Assembly (NCBI RefSeq): GCF_965138505.1
Contig: NZ_CBCSCO010000005.1
Location: forward strand, 180,629-244,628
Direction: 5' to 3'
DNA length: 64,000 nucleotides
DNA from: Litorimonas haliclonae
GTDB taxonomy: Bacteria > Pseudomonadota > Alphaproteobacteria > Caulobacterales > Maricaulaceae
Positions 15,982 to 24,504 of the stretch are shown here, one piece after another. Below the pieces are notes generated by a model, which was given only the letters and a program-made list of their open reading frames with translations, searched no databases and was not told the origin of the DNA. The position numbers were made by a program, and so were the translations under genes. Each line of letters starts with the position of its first letter. Positions within the stretch are counted from its first letter, which is position 1.

Positions 15982-17879
15982 GCAGCCGAGGTTATAGAAG
16001 AGTCGTTAATATTCTCGGAATCTGTTGAGCCTGACTGAGCGGCGTTTTGAATATAGACCTTTGCCAGGAGGAGGGTGGCGCAGGTGCCTTTGCCGAAGGC
16101 AGATCGAAGACGTAACTCCCCGCTGTGAAAGGACATAATTTTCTGTACGACCGATAGACCGAGTCCGGCGCCTTCATACCGCCGTGAATAGCTTTTATCG
16201 GCTTGCTCAAACGGTTCAACCATCCGGGCAAGGTCTTCGGGTTTTATTCCGATGCCGTCATCAATAACATCAAGAGCAACGGAATTGTCGGGGCAAAGGC
16301 GGATGTCGACCTTAATACGTCCGCCAACATCATTGAACTTAACGGCGTTAGATAGAAGATGAAGAACGGCCTGTTGTAAGTGGATGCGGTCTCCACGAAC
16401 TTTGACCGGGGCCATATGGCTATTCCAAATAAGGCGTAATTGTTTTGGTTGCATGTCCTTAGCGATAGTTTTTAAGCAAAACGTTACAACTTCTTTCAAG
16501 TCGACAACTTCCTGGTTGGCTGACAGGATTTTTGTATTAGCCGTATCGGCAACATTCAGAACGTCTTGAACAATTTTCAAAACCTGTTCCCCGTTTCGCG
16601 AGATAATCTGACACATTTCGAGTTGTTTGGAGGCTCGTCCGCTTCGCTGATGATGCATCGCCATAGCATCTGCAAAGCCGATGACAGCATTTAGCGGGGT
16701 TAAGAGTTCATGGCTCATGGCCGCCAAGAAGAGAGTTTTAGCGTGGGCCGCTTCGGTTTCGTCCTTGGAAATCGTCAAATTTTGATGAGCTTTTTTGGCC
16801 GAGGTAATATCCGTCCAAAGAATCAAGCGTCCGCCTTCCGCCGTATCAAACGCGTTGATATGGGCCCAACGCCCATCCGCAGACCGGATTTCATTTTGAT
16901 CTTCATCGTAAATATGCGGAATATGTTTCGGGACTCCGCTTCGGTGAAAATAGGTCTGAAGGTCCGCGTTTAACAAGTTTGCGCCTTGTAGCTCGGGAAA
17001 TAGGCTCCGCACCTGATTATTAACGACAATAATCCGTTCATCAGCATCGGTTAGAATAACAGCGTCTTTGGAGTTTTCCAAGGATTCAACCAGCCGGGTT
17101 TGCGCAAGCGCTCGCGCCGTTTGTTCAAGATCGACACGGCCGCGCACGCTATCTTGCATAGAGCGGAGTGTTTTCAGCAACGCCCCGGTTTCGTCCTCTC
17201 CGCCTTTCGGGATATGCGTGTTCAGGTCTCCAGCGGAAATTTTCCGTGCCGCTTGAGCGGCGGCTTTGAGCGGTTTTATGATGGTGACGCTGAGCCAACT
17301 GGCAAGGAGAACAGACAGAGTTAGGGCAAGCCCCGTAGCTATGAGAGAGTAGCGCTCCACCTTACCTATGCCCTTTACGGCGCTTTCTCGGTTTCTGAAA
17401 CTTTCATTGGCTTGAAGCTCAATTATAGTATCGAGTTCCTCTTCAATTTGTAGCGAAAGCGTCGCTTGTTTTTGCCGCGCAGCCACACTCAGCTCTTCCT
17501 GGTTTGAGAGGAAAGTTACTGCCCACTCACTTGATAGCGTCTCCACTCGCTCAAAATGACTGGTCGCGCGTTCGGATATAGATCGTTCTCGCGCAACTAC
17601 GAGGTCACTTTGAAAGACTTCAAGGCGATTTTCTAAAGTTTTTTTCTCTACGCCATTGTATAAATCACGTTCCATTTGGGCAAAGGTTTGCCCGGCGGCG
17701 CGGGCATAATTAATCGCCATAAGAGGGCGGTCATAAGTATATTCCACCACAGCGCCGGTGGTGGAAATGGCGTGAAAGGCATAGCCGCCCAATAGAGCCA
17801 GTAAGGTTGCCATCGTTAAAAAAACAAAAAACAGTTTTGCGCGGACGGATGCTAAAACTCTAAAAGCGTTATTCAGCAC
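15978..17879 (-). CDS. Membrane sensor histidine kinase, downstream paralogue
   Basis: A 633-residue hybrid-free sensor kinase. Order: transmembrane helix 1 (about 10-33), helical periplasmic domain (about 35-180), helix 2 (about 185-207), HAMP (KISAGDLNTHIPKGGEDETG), a PAS domain (about 270-370), the dimerisation/phosphoacceptor segment SHELLTPLNAVIGFADAM with His390, and the ATPase domain (VIDDGIGIKPEDLARM, YEGAGLGLSVVQKI). The usual Arg in HELRTP is Leu here. It is a tandem copy of the kinase at 17997. The GTG at 17879 matches the paralogue's first residues (VLNNAF); a TTG at 17909 would add ten. A 16-codon frame ends 1 bp before this start. Confidence 0.9.
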   Translation of the reverse strand: MLNNAFRVLASVRAKLFFVFLTMATLLALLGGYAFHAISTTGAVVEYTYDRPLMAINYARAAGQTFAQMERDLYNGVEKKTLENRLEVFQSDLVVARERSISERATSHFERVETLSSEWAVTFLSNQEELSVAARQKQATLSLQIEEELDTIIELQANESFRNRESAVKGIGKVERYSLIATGLALTLSVLLASWLSVTIIKPLKAAAQAARKISAGDLNTHIPKGGEDETGALLKTLRSMQDSVRGRVDLEQTARALAQTRLVESLENSKDAVILTDADERIIVVNNQVRSLFPELQGANLLNADLQTYFHRSGVPKHIPHIYDEDQNEIRSADGRWAHINAFDTAEGGRLILWTDITSAKKAHQNLTISKDETEAAHAKTLFLAAMSHELLTPLNAVIGFADAMAMHHQRSGRASKQLEMCQIISRNGEQVLKIVQDVLNVADTANTKILSANQEVVDLKEVVTFCLKTIAKDMQPKQLRLIWNSHMAPVKVRGDRIHLQQAVLHLLSNAVKFNDVGGRIKVDIRLCPDNSVALDVIDDGIGIKPEDLARMVEPFEQADKSYSRRYEGAGLGLSVVQKIMSFHSGELRLRSAFGKGTCATLLLAKVYIQNAAQSGSTDSENINDSSITSAA

Positions 17880-17880
17880 C

Positions 17881-17931
17881 TTAGAATTTCCGGCGCTTCT
17901 TCGTCGCAAGGTGTGGATTTGTATTCGTCAT
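17881..17931 (-). CDS. Possible 16-codon leader peptide before the second kinase
   Basis: ATG with AGGA seven bases upstream, encoding MTNTNPHLATKKRRKF, whose TAA is separated by one base from the GTG of the downstream kinase. Such a frame could couple ribosomes to the weakly led GTG start. No conservation data; tentative. Confidence 0.3.
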   Translation of the reverse strand: MTNTNPHLATKKRRKF

Positions 17932-17996
17932 TGGTAAGTCCTATTAACGCCTCAAAGAGATGGCTCCGAAGACTGAGCTATAAAAACAATCTTAGG

Positions 17997-19901
17997 TTAT
18001 GCGGCGGACTCTATATGAGAGGGGTTAACACTTTCGGAATACTCGGTTTCCGGCCCAAGCTGATTATAAGGGAGGGCTTCTGGCAGAATAAGCGTGGCGC
18101 AAGTGCCTTTGCCAAAAGAAGAGCGTAGACGTAATTGCCCCTTATGAAGTTTCATAATTTTTTGGACAACGGACAGACCAAGTCCTGCGCCTTCATACCG
18201 TCTTGAATAGCTGTTATCGGCTTGCTCAAAGGGTTCAATCATCCGTGTAAGATTCTCGGATTTAATTCCGATGCCGTCATCAATAACGTCAATAGCGACG
18301 GAATTATCAGGTTGAAGACGAATATCGACTTTAATGCGGCCGCCTTCATTGTTGAATTTTACGGCGTTGGACAAAAGATTGAGAACCGCCTGCTGAAGTC
18401 TCACGCGGTCGCCCCTGACTTTAACCGGATCCATTTGCGCATCCCAAATAACCCGCAAGCGTTTCGGCTGCATTTCAGAAGCAATTGTTTTCAAGCAAAA
18501 AACGACAACCTCTTTCAGATCAACTGTTTCCAAATTCGCCGATAATATTTCCGGGTTTTCCGTATCGGCAATGTTGAGCACGTCCTGAACAATTTTTAAA
18601 AGCTGATCGCCATTCTTGGAAATGATTTGACACATTTCGAGTTGTTTCGGGTCACCGCCTGATTGTTGATGTTGCATGGTCATGACATCGGCAAATCCGA
18701 TAACCGCATTAAGCGGCGTGCGCAGCTCATGGCTCATCGCGGCGAGGAAAAGCGTTTTGGCCCGGTTGGCGGCTTCGGCTTGTTCCTTGGCGATCATCAG
18801 GCTTTGGTGGTCTTTTTTAGCGGCCGTAATATCTGTCCAGATTATCAAACGTCCGCCTTCTTCGGTGTCAGACGCGTTAATTCGCGCCCAGCGTCCGTCA
18901 TCAAATCGGATTTCGTGGTGAAGCTCATCATAAATATGAGGAATATCTTTCGGTACGCCGCGGCGGTTAAACAAAGTCTCCAAAGCCATGTTCATAATGT
19001 CGACTCCGTCCAGGTCCGGAAACATAGTCTCGACCTGATTATTTGCCACAATTATCCGTCCGGACGCATCGGTCAGCACGATGGCGTCTTTGGAGTTTTC
19101 AAGGGATTCCGCCAATCGGGTCTGAGCCAGCTCTCGCGCTGATTGCTCGCGGTCCATTCGCCCGCGAATGTTATCCTGCATGGAGCTCAGCGTTTTAAGC
19201 AGAGCCCCGGTCTCGTCATCACCGCCCTCAGGGATTTTAGTATTTAGGTCCCCGGCGGAAATTTTCCGCGCAGCTAGAGCGGCAGACTTCAGCGGACGAA
19301 TAATGGTCAGGCCCAGCCAACTGGACAAAAGAATAGAAAGAGCCAGCGCAAGCCCTGTCGCCATGAGGGAATAACGTTCAACCTTTCCGACCCCTTCCAA
19401 AGCGGATTCCCGGTTGCGGAAACTCTCATTGGTTTGCAATTCAACAATAATATCGAGATTATCTTCAATTTCAGCTGCCAGTCTGGCCTGTTCCGCCCGC
19501 TGGGATACGCTTAGCAGAGCCGGATTCAACATCGAAATTTTCGCCCAGCGTTCCGTTAGCGTCTCGACATCCGTAAAAAAACTTTCAGAACGGTCTGAAA
19601 TAGAGCGCTCTTTCGCAACAGATAAATCGCTCAAAAATGTCTCAAGCCCCTCGGCTAAAACCTCTGGCTCTGATCCACTGACAAGGTCAAGTTCCATCTG
19701 GGTGAAGGTCTGCCCGGCAGAACGCGCGTAGTTAATGGCCATAAGCGGGCGGTCAAAGGTGTTTTTGACAACGGCCCCAGTCGTAGAAATAGAGTGAAAG
19801 GCATAACCGCCCAGCAGAGCCAATAAGACAACCATAGTCAGAAAGCTGAAAAACAACTTTGACCGAACGGATATTAGAACTCTGAAAGCGTTATTTAGCA
19901 C
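17997..19901 (-). CDS. Membrane sensor histidine kinase, upstream paralogue
   Basis: A 634-residue sensor kinase with the same layout as its downstream copy: helix 1 (MLNNAFRVLISVRSKLFFSF onward), periplasmic four-helix-type domain, helix 2 (about 183-207), HAMP (KISAGDLNTKIPEGGDDETG), PAS, HisKA with canonical MSHELRTPLNAVIGFADVM (His391) and HATPase_c (VIDDGIGIKSENLTRM, YEGAGLGLSVVQKI). No receiver domain and no response regulator gene in the window. Start is GTG, with AGGA a few bases before it, 17 bp after the globin gene. Periplasmic domains of the two copies differ more than the kinase cores, suggesting different inputs to a common output. Confidence 0.92.
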   Translation of the reverse strand: MLNNAFRVLISVRSKLFFSFLTMVVLLALLGGYAFHSISTTGAVVKNTFDRPLMAINYARSAGQTFTQMELDLVSGSEPEVLAEGLETFLSDLSVAKERSISDRSESFFTDVETLTERWAKISMLNPALLSVSQRAEQARLAAEIEDNLDIIVELQTNESFRNRESALEGVGKVERYSLMATGLALALSILLSSWLGLTIIRPLKSAALAARKISAGDLNTKIPEGGDDETGALLKTLSSMQDNIRGRMDREQSARELAQTRLAESLENSKDAIVLTDASGRIIVANNQVETMFPDLDGVDIMNMALETLFNRRGVPKDIPHIYDELHHEIRFDDGRWARINASDTEEGGRLIIWTDITAAKKDHQSLMIAKEQAEAANRAKTLFLAAMSHELRTPLNAVIGFADVMTMQHQQSGGDPKQLEMCQIISKNGDQLLKIVQDVLNIADTENPEILSANLETVDLKEVVVFCLKTIASEMQPKRLRVIWDAQMDPVKVRGDRVRLQQAVLNLLSNAVKFNNEGGRIKVDIRLQPDNSVAIDVIDDGIGIKSENLTRMIEPFEQADNSYSRRYEGAGLGLSVVQKIMKLHKGQLRLRSSFGKGTCATLILPEALPYNQLGPETEYSESVNPSHIESAA

Positions 19902-19918
19902 TTCATCCTGTCCATCTC

Positions 19919-20365
19919 TCAGTAATCAGAATATTTCGTGATGTCGTCATGCATTGGGGCCAATATGGCGAGAAGTTTATTCTGAGTACGAAATGGAATG
20001 TCATTGTCGTCCATTGCTTTTTGCAGATCCTCGACAAGTGCGTTGAAATGCCGGTTATCTATTCCTAGCCCTGCATGTGATTTATCCATATCCTGTCCGG
20101 TATAAACGCATCCGCCATCTGTTAGGCTGCAGATGTGTTCGACCAGGAGGTTCTGAAGCCTTGGGATGTTGGAGTTATCAAATATATGAGAAATGCGCGG
20201 ATTGCTCAGTGAATAATCAAGCATGTCGGAAATAATATCTGTCACGCCGTCATGCCCGCCTAGCTTGTCATAAAGCGTGGTCTCATCTGCCGAGGCCGAT
20301 AGGGGGGCAAGAATTACAAAAGAAATCGCGCATATGGCCGTAAGGGTATTTCGGAATTTCAACAT
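19919..20365 (-). CDS. Exported group 1 truncated hemoglobin
   Basis: A 148-residue protein with a Sec signal peptide (cleavage near ASA-DE, residue 26) and a trHbN-type 2/2 globin domain (TLYDKLGGHDGVTDI to LLAILAPMHDDI). The proximal haem ligand is His97 in DMDKSHAGLGI. Compared from memory with mycobacterial trHbN, the distal positions B10, E7 and E11 align with Leu49, Leu70 and Leu74 instead of Tyr/Leu/Gln, so the pocket looks apolar. A Cys pair, Cys79 and Cys86, could form a disulfide in the periplasm. The gene starts 1 bp after the DUF3034 stop and 17 bp before the first kinase. It may bind O2, NO or CO as part of a sensory unit; that is inference. Confidence 0.88.
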   Translation of the reverse strand: MLKFRNTLTAICAISFVILAPLSASADETTLYDKLGGHDGVTDIISDMLDYSLSNPRISHIFDNSNIPRLQNLLVEHICSLTDGGCVYTGQDMDKSHAGLGIDNRHFNALVEDLQKAMDDNDIPFRTQNKLLAILAPMHDDITKYSDY

Positions 20366-20366
20366 C

Positions 20367-21242
20367 TTAAAATCCTATCTGAATGGAGCCATAAGCCCCG
20401 CTCTGGTTTTCCTGAAGCGCAATGTCGCCGAGATCGACATAAGCGGCTGTGAGGGAAATGTTCTTGCTCGGAAACCAAGCGACATAAGCGGCGGCCCCGT
20501 CGTTTTCTTCGGCAAACCCCAAATTATCAGGCTTGGTACGGTAATCGACCCCGACAGCCAGATGTTTATTAAACATATAGGCCGCAGAGCCTTCAAATTC
20601 GAGTTGGTAATTGTCCGACTGATCGCCGCCAAAGCCGAGTAGGCCGAGTTGGTTGGCTTTCGTCCCGCGCGCTGTGCCGGTCAGGATAAGACCATTGTTT
20701 AAAAGCAGCTTGGTTCCCGAGACGTAGACATCGACGCCTTCATCATCCTGAGCGCCCAAAGCGGCAATCAAATCCGAGTTTTGGTTCTTTTTATATTGAG
20801 CGCCGACAGATATTTGCGGAAGCCAGCTATCCTGATCATAGACCGCGTCGCCTATGACTCGCACCTTGGCCCCGATAATATCCTGCGAGAAAGTATATCC
20901 ATCGCGGAGCCCCAGCTTGGGGCCTGTATCGCCGAGATCAAAATCCTGACGGGCATAAGACAGCTCAACCCGGTTTTTAATTCCGACAGACGCGCCGTAG
21001 CTTCTGAGTTGAAAATCCGGAAGTTCGACTTGGGTGTAATGCGTGTTTCCACCCCAGGACGTGTTGCTGCCATACCCGGAGATAACGGCCCAGTTTGTCA
21101 GCCCTGACCCGGCAGAGCCTTCGACCTGACTGACCGCGCCTGTGGCCAGAAGGCGGCCTTGGTCCGGCTTTATGGACGGCGCAGCCGAGCAGGCGCCCAG
21201 AGCAAGCGCCGCAAACCCTATCACAATCGTCTTTTGAAGCAT
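20367..21242 (-). CDS. DUF3034-family outer-membrane-type protein
   Basis: A 291-residue protein of the DUF3034 family (unknown function), recognised from GRLLATGAVSQVEGSAGSGL, NWAVISGYG, the alternating beta-strand pattern and GVKNRVELS-like segments (GIKNRVELSYARQDF). Repeated amphipathic strands and a terminal aromatic (SIQIGF) suggest a small outer-membrane beta-barrel. The ATG at 21242 gives an N-terminus ending in LGAC (Cys18), a possible lipobox; a longer upstream start lacks a signal sequence. First gene of the minus-strand unit that continues with the globin, both kinases and the cupredoxin. Confidence 0.82.
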   Translation of the reverse strand: MLQKTIVIGFAALALGACSAAPSIKPDQGRLLATGAVSQVEGSAGSGLTNWAVISGYGSNTSWGGNTHYTQVELPDFQLRSYGASVGIKNRVELSYARQDFDLGDTGPKLGLRDGYTFSQDIIGAKVRVIGDAVYDQDSWLPQISVGAQYKKNQNSDLIAALGAQDDEGVDVYVSGTKLLLNNGLILTGTARGTKANQLGLLGFGGDQSDNYQLEFEGSAAYMFNKHLAVGVDYRTKPDNLGFAEENDGAAAYVAWFPSKNISLTAAYVDLGDIALQENQSGAYGSIQIGF

Positions 21243-21392
21243 TTCCCACTCTTCAATCGGCGACCAGCCATCCCCGACCAATCCATTTAGAAGTGCAAAA
21301 TCACAAAAAGACCTTAATATTTCATTGAATAACGCTGCGTAAAGCTCAGTCAAAGCGGCGAAGTTTATCCGTTAAAGGCTTAGCTTTTACAT

Positions 21393-22193
21393 CTAACCTC
21401 TAAGCCGCAAAACAATAGACCTGATGGTTTGCGTGGCTTTTTCGGCATTTTTAGATAGGGCTTTCGGATCCAGAGCCTCGCCAAAGGTCAAACGGAAGGT
21501 TTTACCCTTTTTGTTCAACAATTCGTGAAAGAGGGTGATGTCCCTCAACTCAGCGTTGAGTTTCGAAAAGAGATAATACAGCGTAGAGTTCCTCGCTTTG
21601 ATATTCAGAGGAATGATCGGGGCGTTATATTTGCGGGCGACCATCGCCGCAGAGCTTTCCCAATCATGTTCTTCTAACCCCGTCCAAGACATTTTAGCCA
21701 AACGGCCGCTCGGGAAAATTACAATACAGCGCTCAGCTTCGAGGGCCTGCTTCATCAACAATAAGGTTTCACGCGTTTTGGCATGGCTTCGCTTATCTTT
21801 GACCCACTCAACGGGAATTATAATATCTTCGCCTTTGGGAATAACGCGCAGCGCGTCGGCATTGGCCAGAAAACAGTGATCGGGACGGCGATCCCGAATG
21901 GCCTGAAACACTGCCAAGCCATCGGCCAATCCTGTCGGGTGATTGGAAATAATCACGCAGCGCCCTTCTTTTGGAATGCGGCTCAGCCCTCTGACGGCTG
22001 TCCGTGGACTGATATGGTTGGCTACACGTTTAAAAGCCTCCCGCCCTGTCAAATGGCGTACAGTGTCGGCCAGAAACACGGCGGCGTCATAGGCCAACAT
22101 TCGGTAGAGCGCAGGGCGCACCGCCCGGAACAGGCGGGGGCGGGCCATAAGATGTGGCGCGCGTTCGGCAATCAATTCTTCCACAATATGCAT
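21393..22193 (-). CDS. PlsC-type acyltransferase
   Basis: A 266-residue glycerolipid acyltransferase-fold protein. The catalytic HX4D motif is NHPTGLAD (about residues 84-91), followed by the acceptor-binding IVIFPSGRLAKMSW (about 157-170) and PIIPLNIKAR. Members transfer acyl chains to lysophosphatidate, lyso-ornithine lipid or related acceptors. The HPTG variant and the SWTGLEEHDWESS insertion resemble the hemolysin/ornithine-lipid (OlsA-like) branch more than canonical PlsC. No partner gene such as olsB is adjacent. Starts at ATG 22193, overlapping the upstream end of a divergent untranslated region. Confidence 0.85.
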   Translation of the reverse strand: MHIVEELIAERAPHLMARPRLFRAVRPALYRMLAYDAAVFLADTVRHLTGREAFKRVANHISPRTAVRGLSRIPKEGRCVIISNHPTGLADGLAVFQAIRDRRPDHCFLANADALRVIPKGEDIIIPVEWVKDKRSHAKTRETLLLMKQALEAERCIVIFPSGRLAKMSWTGLEEHDWESSAAMVARKYNAPIIPLNIKARNSTLYYLFSKLNAELRDITLFHELLNKKGKTFRLTFGEALDPKALSKNAEKATQTIRSIVLRLRG

Positions 22194-22260
22194 GAGGGCC
22201 TATAAAGACGATATAAGGCAAAATAAAAAGCCTAAACTATCAGAGAAAAGGGGAGTAAAT

Positions 22261-22836
22261 ATGAAACGTCTGAAATTAAACGCGAGCCTTTTCTCGTTTA
22301 TCTGCCTGAGTGGCGCCGCGTTGGCGCAGACAGCAAATGAAACGAACACTTCTTCAGAGACGCAAGCGAACGCACCTTCGCAGCCTCCAGCCCCCTGTCA
22401 GTCGGCCGAATACAGGCAGATGGATTTCTGGGTCGGTGAGTGGGATTTGACATGGCAAGCGGCGGACGGAACGACCCGCTCGGGCCAGAACGTCATTAGG
22501 CGTTCACCTTTTGGGGATTGCGTTATCACCGAAAACTTTGACGGCGCCCCCGGCAATAAGCTCAAAGGGATGAGCGTTTCAACCTACTCCAAACCGCACG
22601 GACAGTGGCGGCAGACTTGGGTCGATAACCAAGGCGGATATTTTTCTCTACACGGCGGATTGCAAGACGAGGGAACGTTCATTTTGGAAATGGATCGCCT
22701 GAACGATAAAGGTCCGTATTCGCGCATGGTGTTTGAGGACGTCAAACCCGACAGCCTCACTTGGCGCTGGCAAGGCAAAGGTGAGGCCGAGGCTGAGTGG
22801 GCCGACAGATGGGTTGTTAATTATCGGCGGCGGTAA
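22261..22836 (+). CDS. Secreted DUF1579-like protein
   Basis: A 191-residue exported protein: Sec signal peptide (cleavage near ALAQ, residue 23), a Thr/Asn/Gln/Pro-rich linker, then a compact domain opening QMDFWVGEWDLTWQAADG and including a WRQTWVDNQGGYFSLHGG segment. The FWVGEWD opening and strand pattern resemble the lipocalin-like DUF1579 group; role unknown. ATG 22261 follows AAAAGGGGAG. Ends at a terminator. Confidence 0.72.
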   Translation: MKRLKLNASLFSFICLSGAALAQTANETNTSSETQANAPSQPPAPCQSAEYRQMDFWVGEWDLTWQAADGTTRSGQNVIRRSPFGDCVITENFDGAPGNKLKGMSVSTYSKPHGQWRQTWVDNQGGYFSLHGGLQDEGTFILEMDRLNDKGPYSRMVFEDVKPDSLTWRWQGKGEAEAEWADRWVVNYRRR

Positions 22837-22857
22837 GGCGCGACAAATCTCCAAACA

Positions 22858-22890
22858 AAAAAAGCCGCCCTGACGGGCGGCTTTCTAATT
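22858..22890. terminator. Bidirectional terminator
   Basis: AAAAAAAGCCGCCC-TGAC-GGGCGGCTTTCT: an A-run, 8-bp stem and T-rich tail between convergent genes. Confidence 0.75.
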
Positions 22891-22916
22891 AATGGACTAA
22901 TTAATGGACTAATTAA
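22886..22916. repeat. 12-bp tandem repeat
   Basis: TAATTAATGGAC occurs twice in tandem, followed by a partial third unit TAATTAA, immediately after the terminator hairpin and just before the stop of the channel gene. Confidence 0.7.
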
Positions 22917-22919
22917 AGC

Positions 22920-24167
22920 CTATTTAAGCGGTTTACGCGTGCTGCGTTTTGCAGGCGCTTTTTTGACGGCTGGCTTGTCTTTCCCAAGGGGTTTGACATT
23001 GCTCGGCGGCAGCGCGTTGTTGAGCACTTTCGCGGCCCAGTCCCGTCCGCCGACACCAAAGGCAATCGCGGCAGCAACAGCGGCAGAGATAACCAGAGAT
23101 GAGAAGGCGATTGGTACGATTTGGCCTTCGGGGTCTAGGGAAGACAAACCGATAAATATAAACAATACCATCACCGCATATTTGACAAAGGTCGCAATGC
23201 GCGGGCTGATGACCGAGGACATGAACCGGCCGAGAATACTCGCAAGGAACACACCAATGATGATCAGAATGGCTGCTTCAAGAAGCGATCCGCCAAACTC
23301 CTGCACTGAACCAAAGGCGTAGGACAGACTGTCATTACCTAATAGGTTCACAGCGGCAGAGACGCCAATAACCAGAATAATCAAGAAGGCGACATAACCT
23401 GCGGCTTTGGACGGCGAGGTTTTCAAGCCTTCACCATCGTCGAGCATCATGATTTCATTTACGGAACGGTCAAAGCCGAGACTCGGTAGGAAGTCTTGCA
23501 AGAATTCCGACACAAACCGACCGATGAAAATGGTCACAGCCAAGATAGCGGCCGCGCCGATCAATTCTGGAATGAAGTTCAAGAAGCCGCTGAGCATATT
23601 GCTGAGCGGGTCAGAAACACCGGAGATGTCCAGGGCGTCAAGCGCGGCAATAGAGAAGAGCGCAATAATCACGACAAAGACCAATGTTCCGAGGGCCCGG
23701 GCGATAGAGCCCTGAGAGCCGGTGGCAGAGGTGAAGCCTGATTTACTGGCCAGCGAGTCAAGCTGCGCGGCCTCTAATGTGGCGGTCACGGCATTTTGCG
23801 CCACTTTGGCGAGGAAATAACCGATAATGAATAACAGACCTGCGCCGAGGATATTGGCGGCGTAACTGCCGATATTGTCAAAGAAGCCGTTTACAGGGCC
23901 GAGATTTTCGGAAAGTCCGAGGCGGCCGAGGGCGAGATAGGCGGCGTATAAAACAACGAGCCAGAATAATGCGCGCCCAATGGCGTTGCCGATATTTCCG
24001 CCGCTGGTTTGGGCTTTTTTGCCAAGTCCTGTGCGGTTAATGCCGCCGGCGACGATAGATTTAATAACAAAAGCGATAATAAAGCCGAGAAGCAGAATAA
24101 TCGCCGCAGAAATCGAATTGCCCACAATCGGCGGCATGCCGTCAAAGAGGCGGTCAAATTGTTCCAT
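22920..24167 (-). CDS. Mechanosensitive-channel-type protein with TM-helix repeats
   Basis: A 415-residue inner-membrane protein with about ten hydrophobic helices arranged as repeated pairs (for example ISAAIILLLGFIIAFVIKSI, ILGAGLLFIIGYFLAKV, AAILAVTIFIGRFVSEFL, AAILIIIGVFLASILGRF). The final pore-like segment ISAAVAAAIAFGVGGRDWAA matches the glycine-rich element that precedes the cytoplasmic part in MscS-type relatives with PF05552-like TM repeats. The C-terminus is a short, Lys/Pro/Ala-rich tail rather than a full MscS beta domain, so the protein may be a regulator or small-conductance channel. Monocistronic. Confidence 0.8.
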   Translation of the reverse strand: MEQFDRLFDGMPPIVGNSISAAIILLLGFIIAFVIKSIVAGGINRTGLGKKAQTSGGNIGNAIGRALFWLVVLYAAYLALGRLGLSENLGPVNGFFDNIGSYAANILGAGLLFIIGYFLAKVAQNAVTATLEAAQLDSLASKSGFTSATGSQGSIARALGTLVFVVIIALFSIAALDALDISGVSDPLSNMLSGFLNFIPELIGAAAILAVTIFIGRFVSEFLQDFLPSLGFDRSVNEIMMLDDGEGLKTSPSKAAGYVAFLIILVIGVSAAVNLLGNDSLSYAFGSVQEFGGSLLEAAILIIIGVFLASILGRFMSSVISPRIATFVKYAVMVLFIFIGLSSLDPEGQIVPIAFSSLVISAAVAAAIAFGVGGRDWAAKVLNNALPPSNVKPLGKDKPAVKKAPAKRSTRKPLK

Positions 24168-24408
24168 AATAGTATTCCCTCCAGAGAAAAATAGAAGCTG
24201 TGTAAAAGACAGGCCCGATGCCTATCAAATTAAATGCGTCTATAGGGCACGACAAACCCGTCCCCTTGCCGACAACATTAACAAAATTTCAACGTCAAAG
24301 CACGGACGAAGTTCCAAATTCTCGAAAATAGTCTTTTCAAGTGTGTTAACTCAGAGCTTTGATGCAGTCTGCCTTGACCTGGGGGAAAGGCTAGGCAAGG
24401 AGGGTTTT

Positions 24409-24504
24409 ATGGCCCCAATACGACATAAACCGCTCTTTTACGGGCTTTGCCTATTTTCTTTTGGCCTGCTTGCTTTGGCCATTATTCTGCTCAGTCTGAA
24501 ATGA
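24409..24504 (+). CDS. 31-residue membrane microprotein overlapping zapE
   Basis: A tiny frame beginning MAPIRHKPLFYGLCLF and continuing as one hydrophobic helix to LLSLK. It has a very good ribosome site (AAGGAGGG at 24397-24404), and its TGA overlaps the ATG of zapE (ATGA), so the cell must translate this frame for normal coupling. N-terminal basic residues predict a single-pass inner-membrane protein with the N-terminus inside. No family recognised. The length falls below usual gene-finder cut-offs, which would explain its absence from annotations. Confidence 0.6.
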   Translation: MAPIRHKPLFYGLCLFSFGLLALAIILLSLK

